Source of the DNA: an uncultured Saprospiraceae bacterium
GTDB taxonomy: Bacteria; Bacteroidota; Bacteroidia; Chitinophagales; Saprospiraceae
NCBI GenBank assembly: GCA_937921825.1
Contig: CAKZVK010000014.1
Span: forward strand, 1-64,000
Length of the DNA stretch: 64,000 nt
Direction of reading: 5' to 3'
Shown here in pieces: positions 56,701 through 64,000 of the stretch. Under the pieces are notes generated by a model that worked only from the letters and a program-made list of their open reading frames with translations, was not told where the DNA came from and made no database searches. The position numbers were made by a program, and so were the translations under genes. Position 1 is the first letter of the stretch. Each line of letters starts with the position of its first letter.

Positions 56701-57912
56701 ATGAACAAACGAAAGATAATAAATGATCCTATCTATGGATTGATCTCATTCCCCTTTGATCATCTGTATGATCTCATAGATCATCCTTATTTCCAAAGAT
56801 TAAGGAGAATAGGTCAGATGGGACTTTCTTCCTATGTCTATCCAGGAGCGAACCATTCTAGGTTTAGTCATGCCTTGGGGGCTCTTCATTTGATGAATAA
56901 TGCTATAACTAGTCTCAGGTCGAAAGATATTGAGATTAGTGAGGAAGAGCACCTAGCTGTATGTCAGGCCATATTACTGCATGACATTGGCCATGGTCCT
57001 TTTTCACACGGCTTGGAAAGTTTATTATTTCCACTCCACCATGAGAAGATATCTCTAGATCTCATGCAAAAGCTCAATACCGAGTTCGAAGGTAAACTAG
57101 AATTGGCCATTAAGATCTTCCTAGGGATGTATGATAGGCCCTTCTTCCACCAGCTAGTCTCTAGTCAGCTAGATATGGACAGGATGGATTATTTAACTAG
57201 AGATAGTTACTATACAGGTGTCGCTGAAGGCGTCATTGGTTATAAAAGGCTGATATCAATGATGAATGTTGTTGACAATCAACTAGTTATAGAGGAGAAA
57301 GCCGTTTTTTCTATTGAAAAGTTCTTAGTCGCTCGACACTTCATGTACTGGCAAGTTTATCTGCATAAGACTTCTATCTCCTCAGAGACCATGTTAAGAG
57401 AATTCGTAGTGAGATTAAAAACAATGTTGGAAGCATCAGATTTAACACTTCATAGTAGCTGTTTTCTCACCAAATTTCTTCGTGACAGCATGAATGGCAC
57501 AATAAATGAAGATAATTATGTGGAGAGATTCACTGAATTGGATGATGTGGATGTAATCTCTAGTTTAAAAATTTACAAGAATCACCCTGATATTATTCTG
57601 AACTATCTATCAAATAGCATCTTAGAACGAAGATTATTTGCCATAAATCTTCAGGATAAACCTTTCTCTAGTGACTTTGTGACAAACCTACGTCACAAAA
57701 TCGAGCAAAACTTAGGAGTTTCAGCTTCATTAAGCAAAAGCTTAGTTTTCAAAGGTCAGGAAACTACACAAGCATACAACAGTTACAAGCAGGATATTAA
57801 AGTGTTAAAAAAAGATGGGGTTATAGTACCCCTATCTGAGTTATTAAATCTTTGGATAAACGTAAAGAAGGTTACCAAATACTATCTATGTTATCCAAGA
57901 TTTATTGAGTAG
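56701..57912 (+). CDS. HD-domain phosphohydrolase
   Basis: The 403-residue protein has an HD domain in its first 200 residues: NHSRFSHALG, AILLHDIGHGPFSH (the HD metal pair) and SQLDMDRMDYLTRDSYYTG. It resembles the dGTPase-like/SAMHD1 group, which hydrolyses dNTPs or other phosphate esters. The C-terminal part is helical and unassigned. It is divergent from porX with an 86-bp gap that must contain both promoters. Confidence 0.87.
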   Translation: MNKRKIINDPIYGLISFPFDHLYDLIDHPYFQRLRRIGQMGLSSYVYPGANHSRFSHALGALHLMNNAITSLRSKDIEISEEEHLAVCQAILLHDIGHGPFSHGLESLLFPLHHEKISLDLMQKLNTEFEGKLELAIKIFLGMYDRPFFHQLVSSQLDMDRMDYLTRDSYYTGVAEGVIGYKRLISMMNVVDNQLVIEEKAVFSIEKFLVARHFMYWQVYLHKTSISSETMLREFVVRLKTMLEASDLTLHSSCFLTKFLRDSMNGTINEDNYVERFTELDDVDVISSLKIYKNHPDIILNYLSNSILERRLFAINLQDKPFSSDFVTNLRHKIEQNLGVSASLSKSLVFKGQETTQAYNSYKQDIKVLKKDGVIVPLSELLNLWINVKKVTKYYLCYPRFIE

Positions 57913-58006
57913 ATTTGTTGTCTTAAACTGATAATAGATTTCCTATTTGTAATATCTTAGGACTAAACCTTTATTGACATTATATAATAAAATTTTAAAA
58001 TCAACC

Positions 58007-61000
58007 ATGAAACAAGTTAGTCTAATTTTATCTTGTCTATTCCTTATTGGTATGGTTAACTTAAGCGGTCAGAGCGACTCACCTAGTGAGGGCATGCCGC
58101 AAGAGCCTGGCAAATGTTATGCTCGTTGTTTAATCCAAGATCAATATGAAACTGTGACAGAGCAGATTCTTGTAAAAGATGCTACCACAAGAGTGGAAAT
58201 AGTTCCTGGAACTACTGAAACTATGACGGAGCAAGTATTAGCCTCTGATGGAGGAAATACACTATCTGTTATTCCTGCACAGTTTGAAACTACTACTGAA
58301 CAAGTACTTAAGTCAGATGGTGCTTCTTCTGTTAACATTACCCCAGCTACATTCGAAACTGTAACTGAGCAAGTGTTAGCATCTGATGGAAGTAACGAAC
58401 TGAGAATTATCCCAGCTACATTCGAAACTGTAACTGAGCAAATTCTTAAGTCTGATGGTGCTTCTTCTGTTAACATTACCCCAGCTACATTCGAAACTGT
58501 AACTGAGCAAGTGTTAGCAAGTGAAGGTGCATCTGATGTTAGAATCTCCCCTGCACAGTTTGAAACTGTAACTGAGGAAGTAATAACACAAGATGGAGCT
58601 TCTGACTTGAGAATAACTCCAGCACAATTCGAAACTGCTTCTGAGCAAGTACTTAAATCTGAAGGTTCTTCAGATGTAAGAATTACACCTGCGACATTCG
58701 AAACAGTAACGGAGCAAGTAATCGCTAACACTTGTGCATCAGGTGGAAGTGGATACAGAGCTGGAACGGCACTGAACGTAAACTTTAACTCTGGATCTGC
58801 AGTTCTTACGGGTTCTTCTAGCGCTGAAATCGCGAGAATAGCTAGTTCTATGGATTGCAGTAGTGGTGTATCTAGAATCGTAGGTCACACAGATTCTCAA
58901 GGTAACGATAACTCTAACTTGAATCTATCGAGAAACAGAGCAAAAGCGGTATACGATGCTTTGATTGCTGCTGGTGTTTCTGCTTCATGCCTTAGTTATG
59001 AAGGTATGGGAGAATCTAGCCCGATAGCTGATAATAGCACTTCTTCAGGAAGAGCGACTAACAGGAGAGTAGAATTAGTAACTCCAGCTGTAGCTGCAGC
59101 TAGTCAAGGAACTCAAGATCCTAACTGTGTAGTTAACTATAGAGTTATCCCTGCACAATTCGAAACTGTAAGCGAGCAAGTGCTTGCTAGTGAAGGTTCT
59201 TCTGATGTAAGAATTACACCTGCAACTTTCGAAACTGTTTCTGAGCAGATCTTAAAGTCTGACGGTTCTTCTTCAGTAAATATATCTCCTGCACAGTTCG
59301 AAACTGTAACTGAGCAAGTAATGACTAAGGATGCATACACTACTATAAGAGTAGTTCCTGCCTCTTTTGAAACTGTTACTGAGCAAGTATTAGTTCAGGA
59401 AGCATATGATGTCTTAAAGGCGGTTCCTGCTGTATATGAAACAGTAACTGAGCAAGTACTTCAAAAAGATGGTTATACTACTCTTAGAAAAGTACCTGCT
59501 GTATACGAAACAGTATCAGAAACTGTACTCCAAAAAGATGGCTACACTACTCTAAGAGCAGTACCAGCTACTTACGAAACAGTAACTGAGCAGATTCTTA
59601 AGAAGGATGCATACACAACTTTAAGAAAAGTTCCAGCTACATACGAAACTGTAACTGAGCAAAAATTAAAGAAAGATGGATACACTACTCTTAGAAAAGT
59701 ACCAGCTACATACGAAACTGTAACTGAGCAAGTATTAGTTAAAGATGCTTACACTACCCTAAGAAAAGTGCCTGCACAATACGAAACTGTAACTGAGCAA
59801 GTACTGCAAAAAGATGCTTATACTACTCTAAGAGCAGTACCAGCTACTTACGAAACTGTAACTGAGCAAGTTCTTCAGAAAGATGCTTACACTACTTTAA
59901 GAGTAGTTCCTGCTGTATACGAAACAGTAACTGAGCAAATCCTTCAGAAAGATGCTTACACTACTCTAAGAGCAGTACCTGCAACTTATGAAACTGTAAC
60001 TGAGCAAGTACTTAAGCAAGATGCCTATACTACTATCAGAACTATACCAGCTACATATGAAACAGTAACTGAACAAGTTCTTGTTTCTGAAGCAACTACA
60101 AGATTAGAAAAGAGACCAGCAAGATATGAGACGATGACTGAGCAAATTGAAACTGCTCCAGCGTCTACTAAGTGGGTAAAGAAGAAAGCTGACAAAAACT
60201 GTCTTTCTGCAGATCCTAATGATTGTCTAGTTTGGTGTCTACAAGAAACGCCTGCACAATTCAGAACTGTTACTAAGAAGGTAAGAGTAGGTTGTGAAGC
60301 AGGATGGACTGAGTCAGGTGACGATTGTATTAAGACTATCGATGTACCAGCTCAATACACTACTAGAAGTTTCAGAAAGCTAGTTAACGATGCTACTACT
60401 GAAGTAGTTGACGTGCCTGCTCAATATGAAACTAGATCATTTAGAAAGTTGGTATCTGCTGCTACTACTGAAGCGGTAGAAGTGCCTGCTGTATATACTA
60501 CTAGATCATTCAGAAAATTAGTTACGCCTGCAACGACTGAAGCTGTAGAAGTTCCAGCTGTATTTACTACGATTTCTTATAGAAAACTAGTTTCTCCAGC
60601 AACTACTGAGGCTGTAGAAGTTCCAGCTGTATACACTACTAGATCATACAAGAAACTTGTTTCTGCTGCAACTACTGAAGCGGTAGAAGTTCCAGCTGTA
60701 TATGAAGAAAGATCTTACAGAAAACTTGTTAATCCAGCAACTACTGAAGCTGTAACTGTAGAGCCAGAATACACTACGATTTCTTATAGAAAACTAGTTT
60801 CTGCTGCAACTACTGAAGCGGTAGAGGTGCCTGCTGAATACACAACTAGATCTTACAAGAAATTAGTTACTCCTGCTTCTACTGAAGCTGTAACTGTAGA
60901 ACCAGTTTACACTACAAGAACTTATAGAAAACTTGTAACTCCAGCTACAACTGAAGCTGTACAAGTGGATCCTGTATACACTACTATATCTTACAGAAAA

Positions 61001-62488
61001 TTAGTTACTCCAGCGACTACAGAGTCAGTAACTATGCCTGCTAAGTATGAGACTAGATCTTACCAAAAGCTAGTATCACCTGCAACTACTGAAGTTGTAG
61101 ATGTACCGGCTGTATTTACTACAAGATCTTTCAAGAAATTATCTGCTCAAGCAACTGCAGAAAATACTTCAGGTGATCCTCAGTACACAACTAGATCTTT
61201 CGAGAAACTGGTTAATGATGCTGGTGCTGAAAATGTATCAGGTGATGCTCAGTACACAACTATTACTTCTCAGAAGTTAGCTAATGATGCTGTGTCTGAG
61301 CCAGTATATGGTGCTGCACAGTACACGACTATCTCTTCTCAGAGATTAGCAAATGATGCTTCTGCTGAAAATATCAGCGGTGATGCTTCTTACGGTACAT
61401 ATACCTATCAGAAATTAGTTAGCGATGCAGGTGCTGAGAACTACGTTCCAGGTGGATCTTCTAACTATGTAATCAACGTTAATTTCAACTCAGGTTCTGA
61501 TGTTCTTTCAGGAGGTTATTCTTCTGAGATAGCTAGAGCTGTAGAGAAGATTAACTCTATGGGAGGTGGAACTATCGTAGGTCACACTGATTCTCAAGGA
61601 AATGATGGAGCTAACTTAACTCTATCAAGAAACAGAGCCAAGAGAGTATATGATGCTCTGATAGCAGCTGGTGCAAATGCTAGCTCTCTATCTTACGAAG
61701 GCAGAGGAGAAACACAGCCTAAAGCTGACAACTCTACTGCTAACGGAAGAAGAGCGAACAGAAGAGTAGAACTAGTTCTTGCTGGTGCTTCTACAGAGGG
61801 TGATGGAAAATCATACTCTACTAGAACTTTCCAAAGACTAGTAAATGATGCAACTGCTGAAAACATTTCTGGAGATGACCAATTCACTACTATCTCTTCT
61901 CAGAGATTAGCGAATGATGCTTCTGCTGAAAATGTATCAGGTGATGCTCAGTACACAACTAGATCATTCCAGAAGTTAGCTAATGATGCTTCTGCTGAAC
62001 CAATTACTGGTGAAGCTCAATACACTACTATTTCTTACCAGAAGTTAGCTAATGATGCTTCTGCTGAAAATGTAAGTGGAGATGCTCAGTATACTACTAG
62101 ATCATTCAAGAAACTTGTTAATCCTGCAACTACTACAAGTAATCCTGTAGAGGCTAGATACGAGACTAGAACATTTAGTAAGACTACTCCAGCGACTACT
62201 AGAACTATTGATATACCTGCAGAATACAAGACTGTAACTAAGAGACAACTAGTTAAAGCTGGTGGTTTCACAGAGTGGAAAGAAGTAGTTTGTTCTACTG
62301 CTCCAGGTTACTCTCAATTAACTAGAAAAGTACAGGAAGCTCTTAACTCAAGAGGATACAATGTAGGAACTCCTGATAATTCAATGGGGCCAAAGACAAA
62401 AGCGGCTCTTATCAAGTTCCAGAAAGACAATGGTCTTCCAATCGGACAGATGGATGTAGAGACATTGAGAGCATTAGGAATTCAATAA
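58007..62488 (+). CDS. Giant 23-residue-repeat envelope protein with two OmpA domains and a PG_binding_1 domain
   Basis: The 1493-residue protein starts at ATG 58007 with a signal peptide ending near LSGQS; a longer frame would start at a TTG (57974). It then has repeat block A (8 units), OmpA domain 1 (58771-59089), block B (15 units), a Cys-containing linker, block C (16 units), OmpA domain 2 (61463-61786), block D (5 units) and a C-terminal PG_binding_1 domain (about 62308-62485). Units are exactly 23 residues. Class 1 reads like YETVTEQVLxKDAYTTLRxVPA, class 2 like YTTRSYRKLVxPATTEAVEVPA, class 3 like YTTISSQKLANDASAENVSGDA. Both OmpA domains keep GHTDSQGN and NRRVEL, the diaminopimelate-binding Asp and Arg. 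It is probably a long peptidoglycan-bound periplasmic fibre or scaffold; no function is established. Confidence 0.85.
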   Translation: MKQVSLILSCLFLIGMVNLSGQSDSPSEGMPQEPGKCYARCLIQDQYETVTEQILVKDATTRVEIVPGTTETMTEQVLASDGGNTLSVIPAQFETTTEQVLKSDGASSVNITPATFETVTEQVLASDGSNELRIIPATFETVTEQILKSDGASSVNITPATFETVTEQVLASEGASDVRISPAQFETVTEEVITQDGASDLRITPAQFETASEQVLKSEGSSDVRITPATFETVTEQVIANTCASGGSGYRAGTALNVNFNSGSAVLTGSSSAEIARIASSMDCSSGVSRIVGHTDSQGNDNSNLNLSRNRAKAVYDALIAAGVSASCLSYEGMGESSPIADNSTSSGRATNRRVELVTPAVAAASQGTQDPNCVVNYRVIPAQFETVSEQVLASEGSSDVRITPATFETVSEQILKSDGSSSVNISPAQFETVTEQVMTKDAYTTIRVVPASFETVTEQVLVQEAYDVLKAVPAVYETVTEQVLQKDGYTTLRKVPAVYETVSETVLQKDGYTTLRAVPATYETVTEQILKKDAYTTLRKVPATYETVTEQKLKKDGYTTLRKVPATYETVTEQVLVKDAYTTLRKVPAQYETVTEQVLQKDAYTTLRAVPATYETVTEQVLQKDAYTTLRVVPAVYETVTEQILQKDAYTTLRAVPATYETVTEQVLKQDAYTTIRTIPATYETVTEQVLVSEATTRLEKRPARYETMTEQIETAPASTKWVKKKADKNCLSADPNDCLVWCLQETPAQFRTVTKKVRVGCEAGWTESGDDCIKTIDVPAQYTTRSFRKLVNDATTEVVDVPAQYETRSFRKLVSAATTEAVEVPAVYTTRSFRKLVTPATTEAVEVPAVFTTISYRKLVSPATTEAVEVPAVYTTRSYKKLVSAATTEAVEVPAVYEERSYRKLVNPATTEAVTVEPEYTTISYRKLVSAATTEAVEVPAEYTTRSYKKLVTPASTEAVTVEPVYTTRTYRKLVTPATTEAVQVDPVYTTISYRKLVTPATTESVTMPAKYETRSYQKLVSPATTEVVDVPAVFTTRSFKKLSAQATAENTSGDPQYTTRSFEKLVNDAGAENVSGDAQYTTITSQKLANDAVSEPVYGAAQYTTISSQRLANDASAENISGDASYGTYTYQKLVSDAGAENYVPGGSSNYVINVNFNSGSDVLSGGYSSEIARAVEKINSMGGGTIVGHTDSQGNDGANLTLSRNRAKRVYDALIAAGANASSLSYEGRGETQPKADNSTANGRRANRRVELVLAGASTEGDGKSYSTRTFQRLVNDATAENISGDDQFTTISSQRLANDASAENVSGDAQYTTRSFQKLANDASAEPITGEAQYTTISYQKLANDASAENVSGDAQYTTRSFKKLVNPATTTSNPVEARYETRTFSKTTPATTRTIDIPAEYKTVTKRQLVKAGGFTEWKEVVCSTAPGYSQLTRKVQEALNSRGYNVGTPDNSMGPKTKAALIKFQKDNGLPIGQMDVETLRALGIQ
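58142..58730 (+). repeat. 69-bp tandem repeat block A (8 units plus a partial)
   Basis: Eight in-frame 69-bp units start at 58142 and the next partial unit starts exactly at 58694. Each encodes a class 1 unit with ETVTEQVL and a DG or EG turn (F or Y at the second position). Confidence 0.9.
59155..60189 (+). repeat. 69-bp tandem repeat block B (15 units)
   Basis: Fifteen 69-bp class 1 units. The first two resemble block A; the middle nine share the sub-motif KDAYTTLR. Nucleotide identity between neighbouring middle units is high, indicating recent expansion. Confidence 0.9.
60353..61456 (+). repeat. 69-bp tandem repeat block C (16 units)
   Basis: Sixteen 69-bp units. The first eleven are class 2 (RKLV and ATTEAVEV), the last five move into class 3 (NDASAEN, SGDA). 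The change happens without any change of period. Confidence 0.9.
61811..62155 (+). repeat. 69-bp tandem repeat block D (5 units)
   Basis: Five 69-bp units, mostly class 3, follow OmpA domain 2. They run into two less regular units and the PG_binding_1 domain. Confidence 0.88.
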
Positions 62489-62510
62489 GCCTAATAATTT
62501 CATATAAGAT

Positions 62511-62546
62511 AAAAAGCCTTGCGGGATTCCCGCAAGGCTTTTTTAT
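62511..62546 (+). terminator. Intrinsic terminator after the repeat-protein gene
   Basis: AAAAGCCTTGCGGGA (62512-62526) pairs with the complementary arm TCCCGCAAGGCTTTT (62528-62542), a long GC-rich hairpin followed by T residues. Confidence 0.88.
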
Positions 62547-62589
62547 TTTTGGTTCGTATTAAATAGAACACGACCAATAACTACATTAA

Positions 62590-63867
62590 ATGAAAGATAC
62601 TCAGATCAATACTCTTGTAGAGAAAGAGCTAAAGAGACAAAGAGAAGGTATAGAACTGATAGCTTCAGAAAATTTCACCAGCCTAGAGGTTATAAACACC
62701 ATGGGCACATGTCTCACAAATAAATACGCTGAAGGATATCCTGGTAAGAGATATTATGGTGGATGTGAAGTAGTAGACGAAATAGAGCAGTTGGCCATTG
62801 ATAGACTCAAAGAGCTTTTCGGCGCTGAGTATGCTAATGTACAACCCCACTCTGGAGCTCAAGCTAATGCAGCAATTTTCCTATCAGTCCTACAACCAGG
62901 AGATACTGTATTAGGTTTTGACCTTTCTCATGGTGGACATCTCTCTCATGGATCTCCGGTTAACTTTTCTGGGAAAGTATACAAACCTGTGTTCTACGGC
63001 GTAGAAGAGGACACTGGGACCATAGATATGAATAAGGTAGAAGCCCTCGCTCAGTTACATAAACCTAAATTGATTATCTGTGGAGCTTCAGCATACTCAA
63101 GAGACTGGGACTATGAAAGATTCAGAAAGATAGCAGACTCTATTGATGCTTTATTGTTAGCTGATATTGCTCATCCAGCAGGACTAATCGCAAAGGGATT
63201 ACTTAATGATCCTATCCCCCACTGCCATATTGTATCCTCTACCACTCATAAGACTCTCAGAGGTCCAAGAGGCGGGATCATAATGATGGGTAAAGATTTT
63301 GAGAATCCATGGGGGAAAACGACAAAGAAAGGAAAGACACTAATGATGTCTTCGATACTGAACAGTGGTGTCTTCCCTGGAATGCAAGGTGGTCCACTAG
63401 AACATGTCATTGCGGCTAAGGCTGTCGCATTTAACGAAGCGCTGCAAGATAGTTTCAAAGCATACGGAGAAAAGGTCATCGCTAATGCACAAGCAATGGC
63501 AGAAGCTTTTCTAGCTAAAGACTATAATATTGTATCTGGTGGTACAGATAATCATCTTATGCTCATCGACCTCAGATCTAAAAGTATCTCAGGAAAGCAA
63601 GCTGAAAATGCCCTTATAAAGGCGGATATAACTGTGAATAAGAATATGGTCCCTTTCGATGACAAGAGTCCATTTGTGACTTCTGGAATAAGAATAGGGA
63701 CCGCTGCAATTACTAGTCGCGGTATGGGTACAGTTGCCTCAGCACAGATTGTAGATTGGATAGACACTGTCCTCAGTGATGTAGAGAACGAAGAGCTAAT
63801 CTTGAAAATAAAGGGGAAGGTGAACAGCTTTATGGAAAACTATCCCTTGTATCCTGATCTTAGCTAA
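62590..63867 (+). CDS. glyA: Serine hydroxymethyltransferase
   Basis: The 425-residue PLP enzyme interconverts serine and glycine and charges tetrahydrofolate with one-carbon units. It has IELIASENF at the N-terminus, the [17 protein letters not shown] stretch, [10 protein letters not shown] and the PLP lysine in [14 protein letters not shown]. Length is standard. It is transcribed alone between a terminator and the convergent clpX end. Confidence 0.96.
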   Translation: MKDTQINTLVEKELKRQREGIELIASENFTSLEVINTMGTCLTNKYAEGYPGKRYYGGCEVVDEIEQLAIDRLKELFGAEYANVQPHSGAQANAAIFLSVLQPGDTVLGFDLSHGGHLSHGSPVNFSGKVYKPVFYGVEEDTGTIDMNKVEALAQLHKPKLIICGASAYSRDWDYERFRKIADSIDALLLADIAHPAGLIAKGLLNDPIPHCHIVSSTTHKTLRGPRGGIIMMGKDFENPWGKTTKKGKTLMMSSILNSGVFPGMQGGPLEHVIAAKAVAFNEALQDSFKAYGEKVIANAQAMAEAFLAKDYNIVSGGTDNHLMLIDLRSKSISGKQAENALIKADITVNKNMVPFDDKSPFVTSGIRIGTAAITSRGMGTVASAQIVDWIDTVLSDVENEELILKIKGKVNSFMENYPLYPDLS

Positions 63868-63878
63868 AGGCGTTTTTT

Positions 63879-64000
63879 CTAAGCTACTTTGAGTTTAGCT
63901 ATCGTAGACTTATCCAGTTGCTGAGTAGCATAAAGCTTATCTACAGTAAATTCCTTGACATCATCATGCGAAGGCAATTCGAACATTGCATCTGCTAATA
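63879..64000 (-). CDS. clpX: C-terminal end of ATP-dependent protease ATPase subunit ClpX (partial)
   Basis: On the minus strand a frame open to the right edge ends in TAG at 63879-63881. It reads ...ADAMFELPSHDDVKEF and continues for 39 visible residues. The MFELPS motif followed by an acidic loop is the conserved C-terminus of ClpX, which unfolds substrates for ClpP. The rest of the gene is outside the window, so this rests on one motif. It would be the partner of the tmRNA tag encoded here. Confidence 0.65.
   Translation of the reverse strand, partial: LADAMFELPSHDDVKEFTVDKLYATQQLDKSTIAKLKVA

Noticed and set aside
58141-59340. Minus-strand ORFs of up to 196 residues within the 69-bp repeats
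   Set aside because: They are repeat-driven shadows: a 69-bp period without stops on one strand keeps antisense frames open.
58142-62155. CRISPR-like appearance of the tandem repeats
   Set aside because: Units are directly adjacent with no unique spacers, are in frame inside a long ORF and diverge gradually.
62544-62551. TATTTTTG as a promoter for glyA
   Set aside because: It overlaps the T-tract of the preceding terminator, so the match is expected by composition.

Overview
The window is a gene-dense, AT-rich stretch of a Bacteroidota chromosome. The closest fit is the Saprospiria/Chitinophagia side of the phylum, although no rRNA is present to prove it. The evidence is: many proteins with type IX secretion (T9SS) C-terminal sorting domains of both type A and type B (gliding-associated CHU_C); a PorP/SprF protein; the T9SS regulator PorX; SprB-like repeats; a tmRNA whose tag ends in ALAA; and promoter -7 elements of the TAnnTTTG class. 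There are no insertion sequences, CRISPR arrays, rRNA or tRNA genes, and no clear phage genes.

Layout. 1-8100 is a T9SS cargo region: the tail of a sorted protein, a plant-type leucine-rich-repeat protein with a CHU_C tail, a PorP/SprF protein, a secreted endonuclease/exonuclease/phosphatase-fold protein and a secreted thioredoxin-like protein. 8300-8880 holds tmRNA (ssrA), preceded by a partial duplicate of its own 5' end. 9160-15655 is a complete trpEGDCFBA operon, preceded by a 19-codon leader peptide with three consecutive Trp codons and an intrinsic terminator, a classic attenuator layout. 15697-20539 (minus) is a membrane-protein group: DUF3185, an SLC13-type permease broken by an in-frame TGA, DUF2254, a holin-like protein and MscS. 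20761-24567 carries an esterase and a DUF1080 / Gfo-Idh-MocA / TIM-barrel isomerase sugar module. 24611-28323 (minus) is a tightly overlapping purC-SIMPL-DUF2237-PnuC-like-esterase operon. 28454-29776 is a YeeE/YedE pair plus rhodanese (sulfur uptake).

29777-32471 (minus) has murB, a beta-barrel protein and a TPR protein. 32708-39228 is an envelope and protein-quality block: miaB, a sigma-54 activator, an LptE-like lipoprotein, a Lys-rich protein, secG and groES-groEL. 39294-45716 (minus) has a T9SS cargo, an MsbA-like ABC exporter and accC-accB-efp-fabH (fatty-acid initiation and EF-P). 46005-53158 has a thioredoxin-SPOR fusion, a 1391-residue SprB-repeat CHU_C protein, a DUF1573 lipoprotein and a LamG-like CHU_C protein. 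53239-57912 has a Ca/Na exchanger, tatC, porX and an HD hydrolase. 58007-62488 encodes the most unusual product: a 1493-residue exported protein of about 44 exact 23-residue repeats in three sequence classes, interrupted by two OmpA peptidoglycan-binding domains and ending in a PG_binding_1 domain. glyA and the 3' end of clpX close the window.

The strongest candidates for something little described are the 69-bp-periodic OmpA/PG-binding repeat protein, the trp attenuator in a Bacteroidota genome and the duplicated tmRNA 5' element. All family assignments come from motifs read by eye; no search was run.
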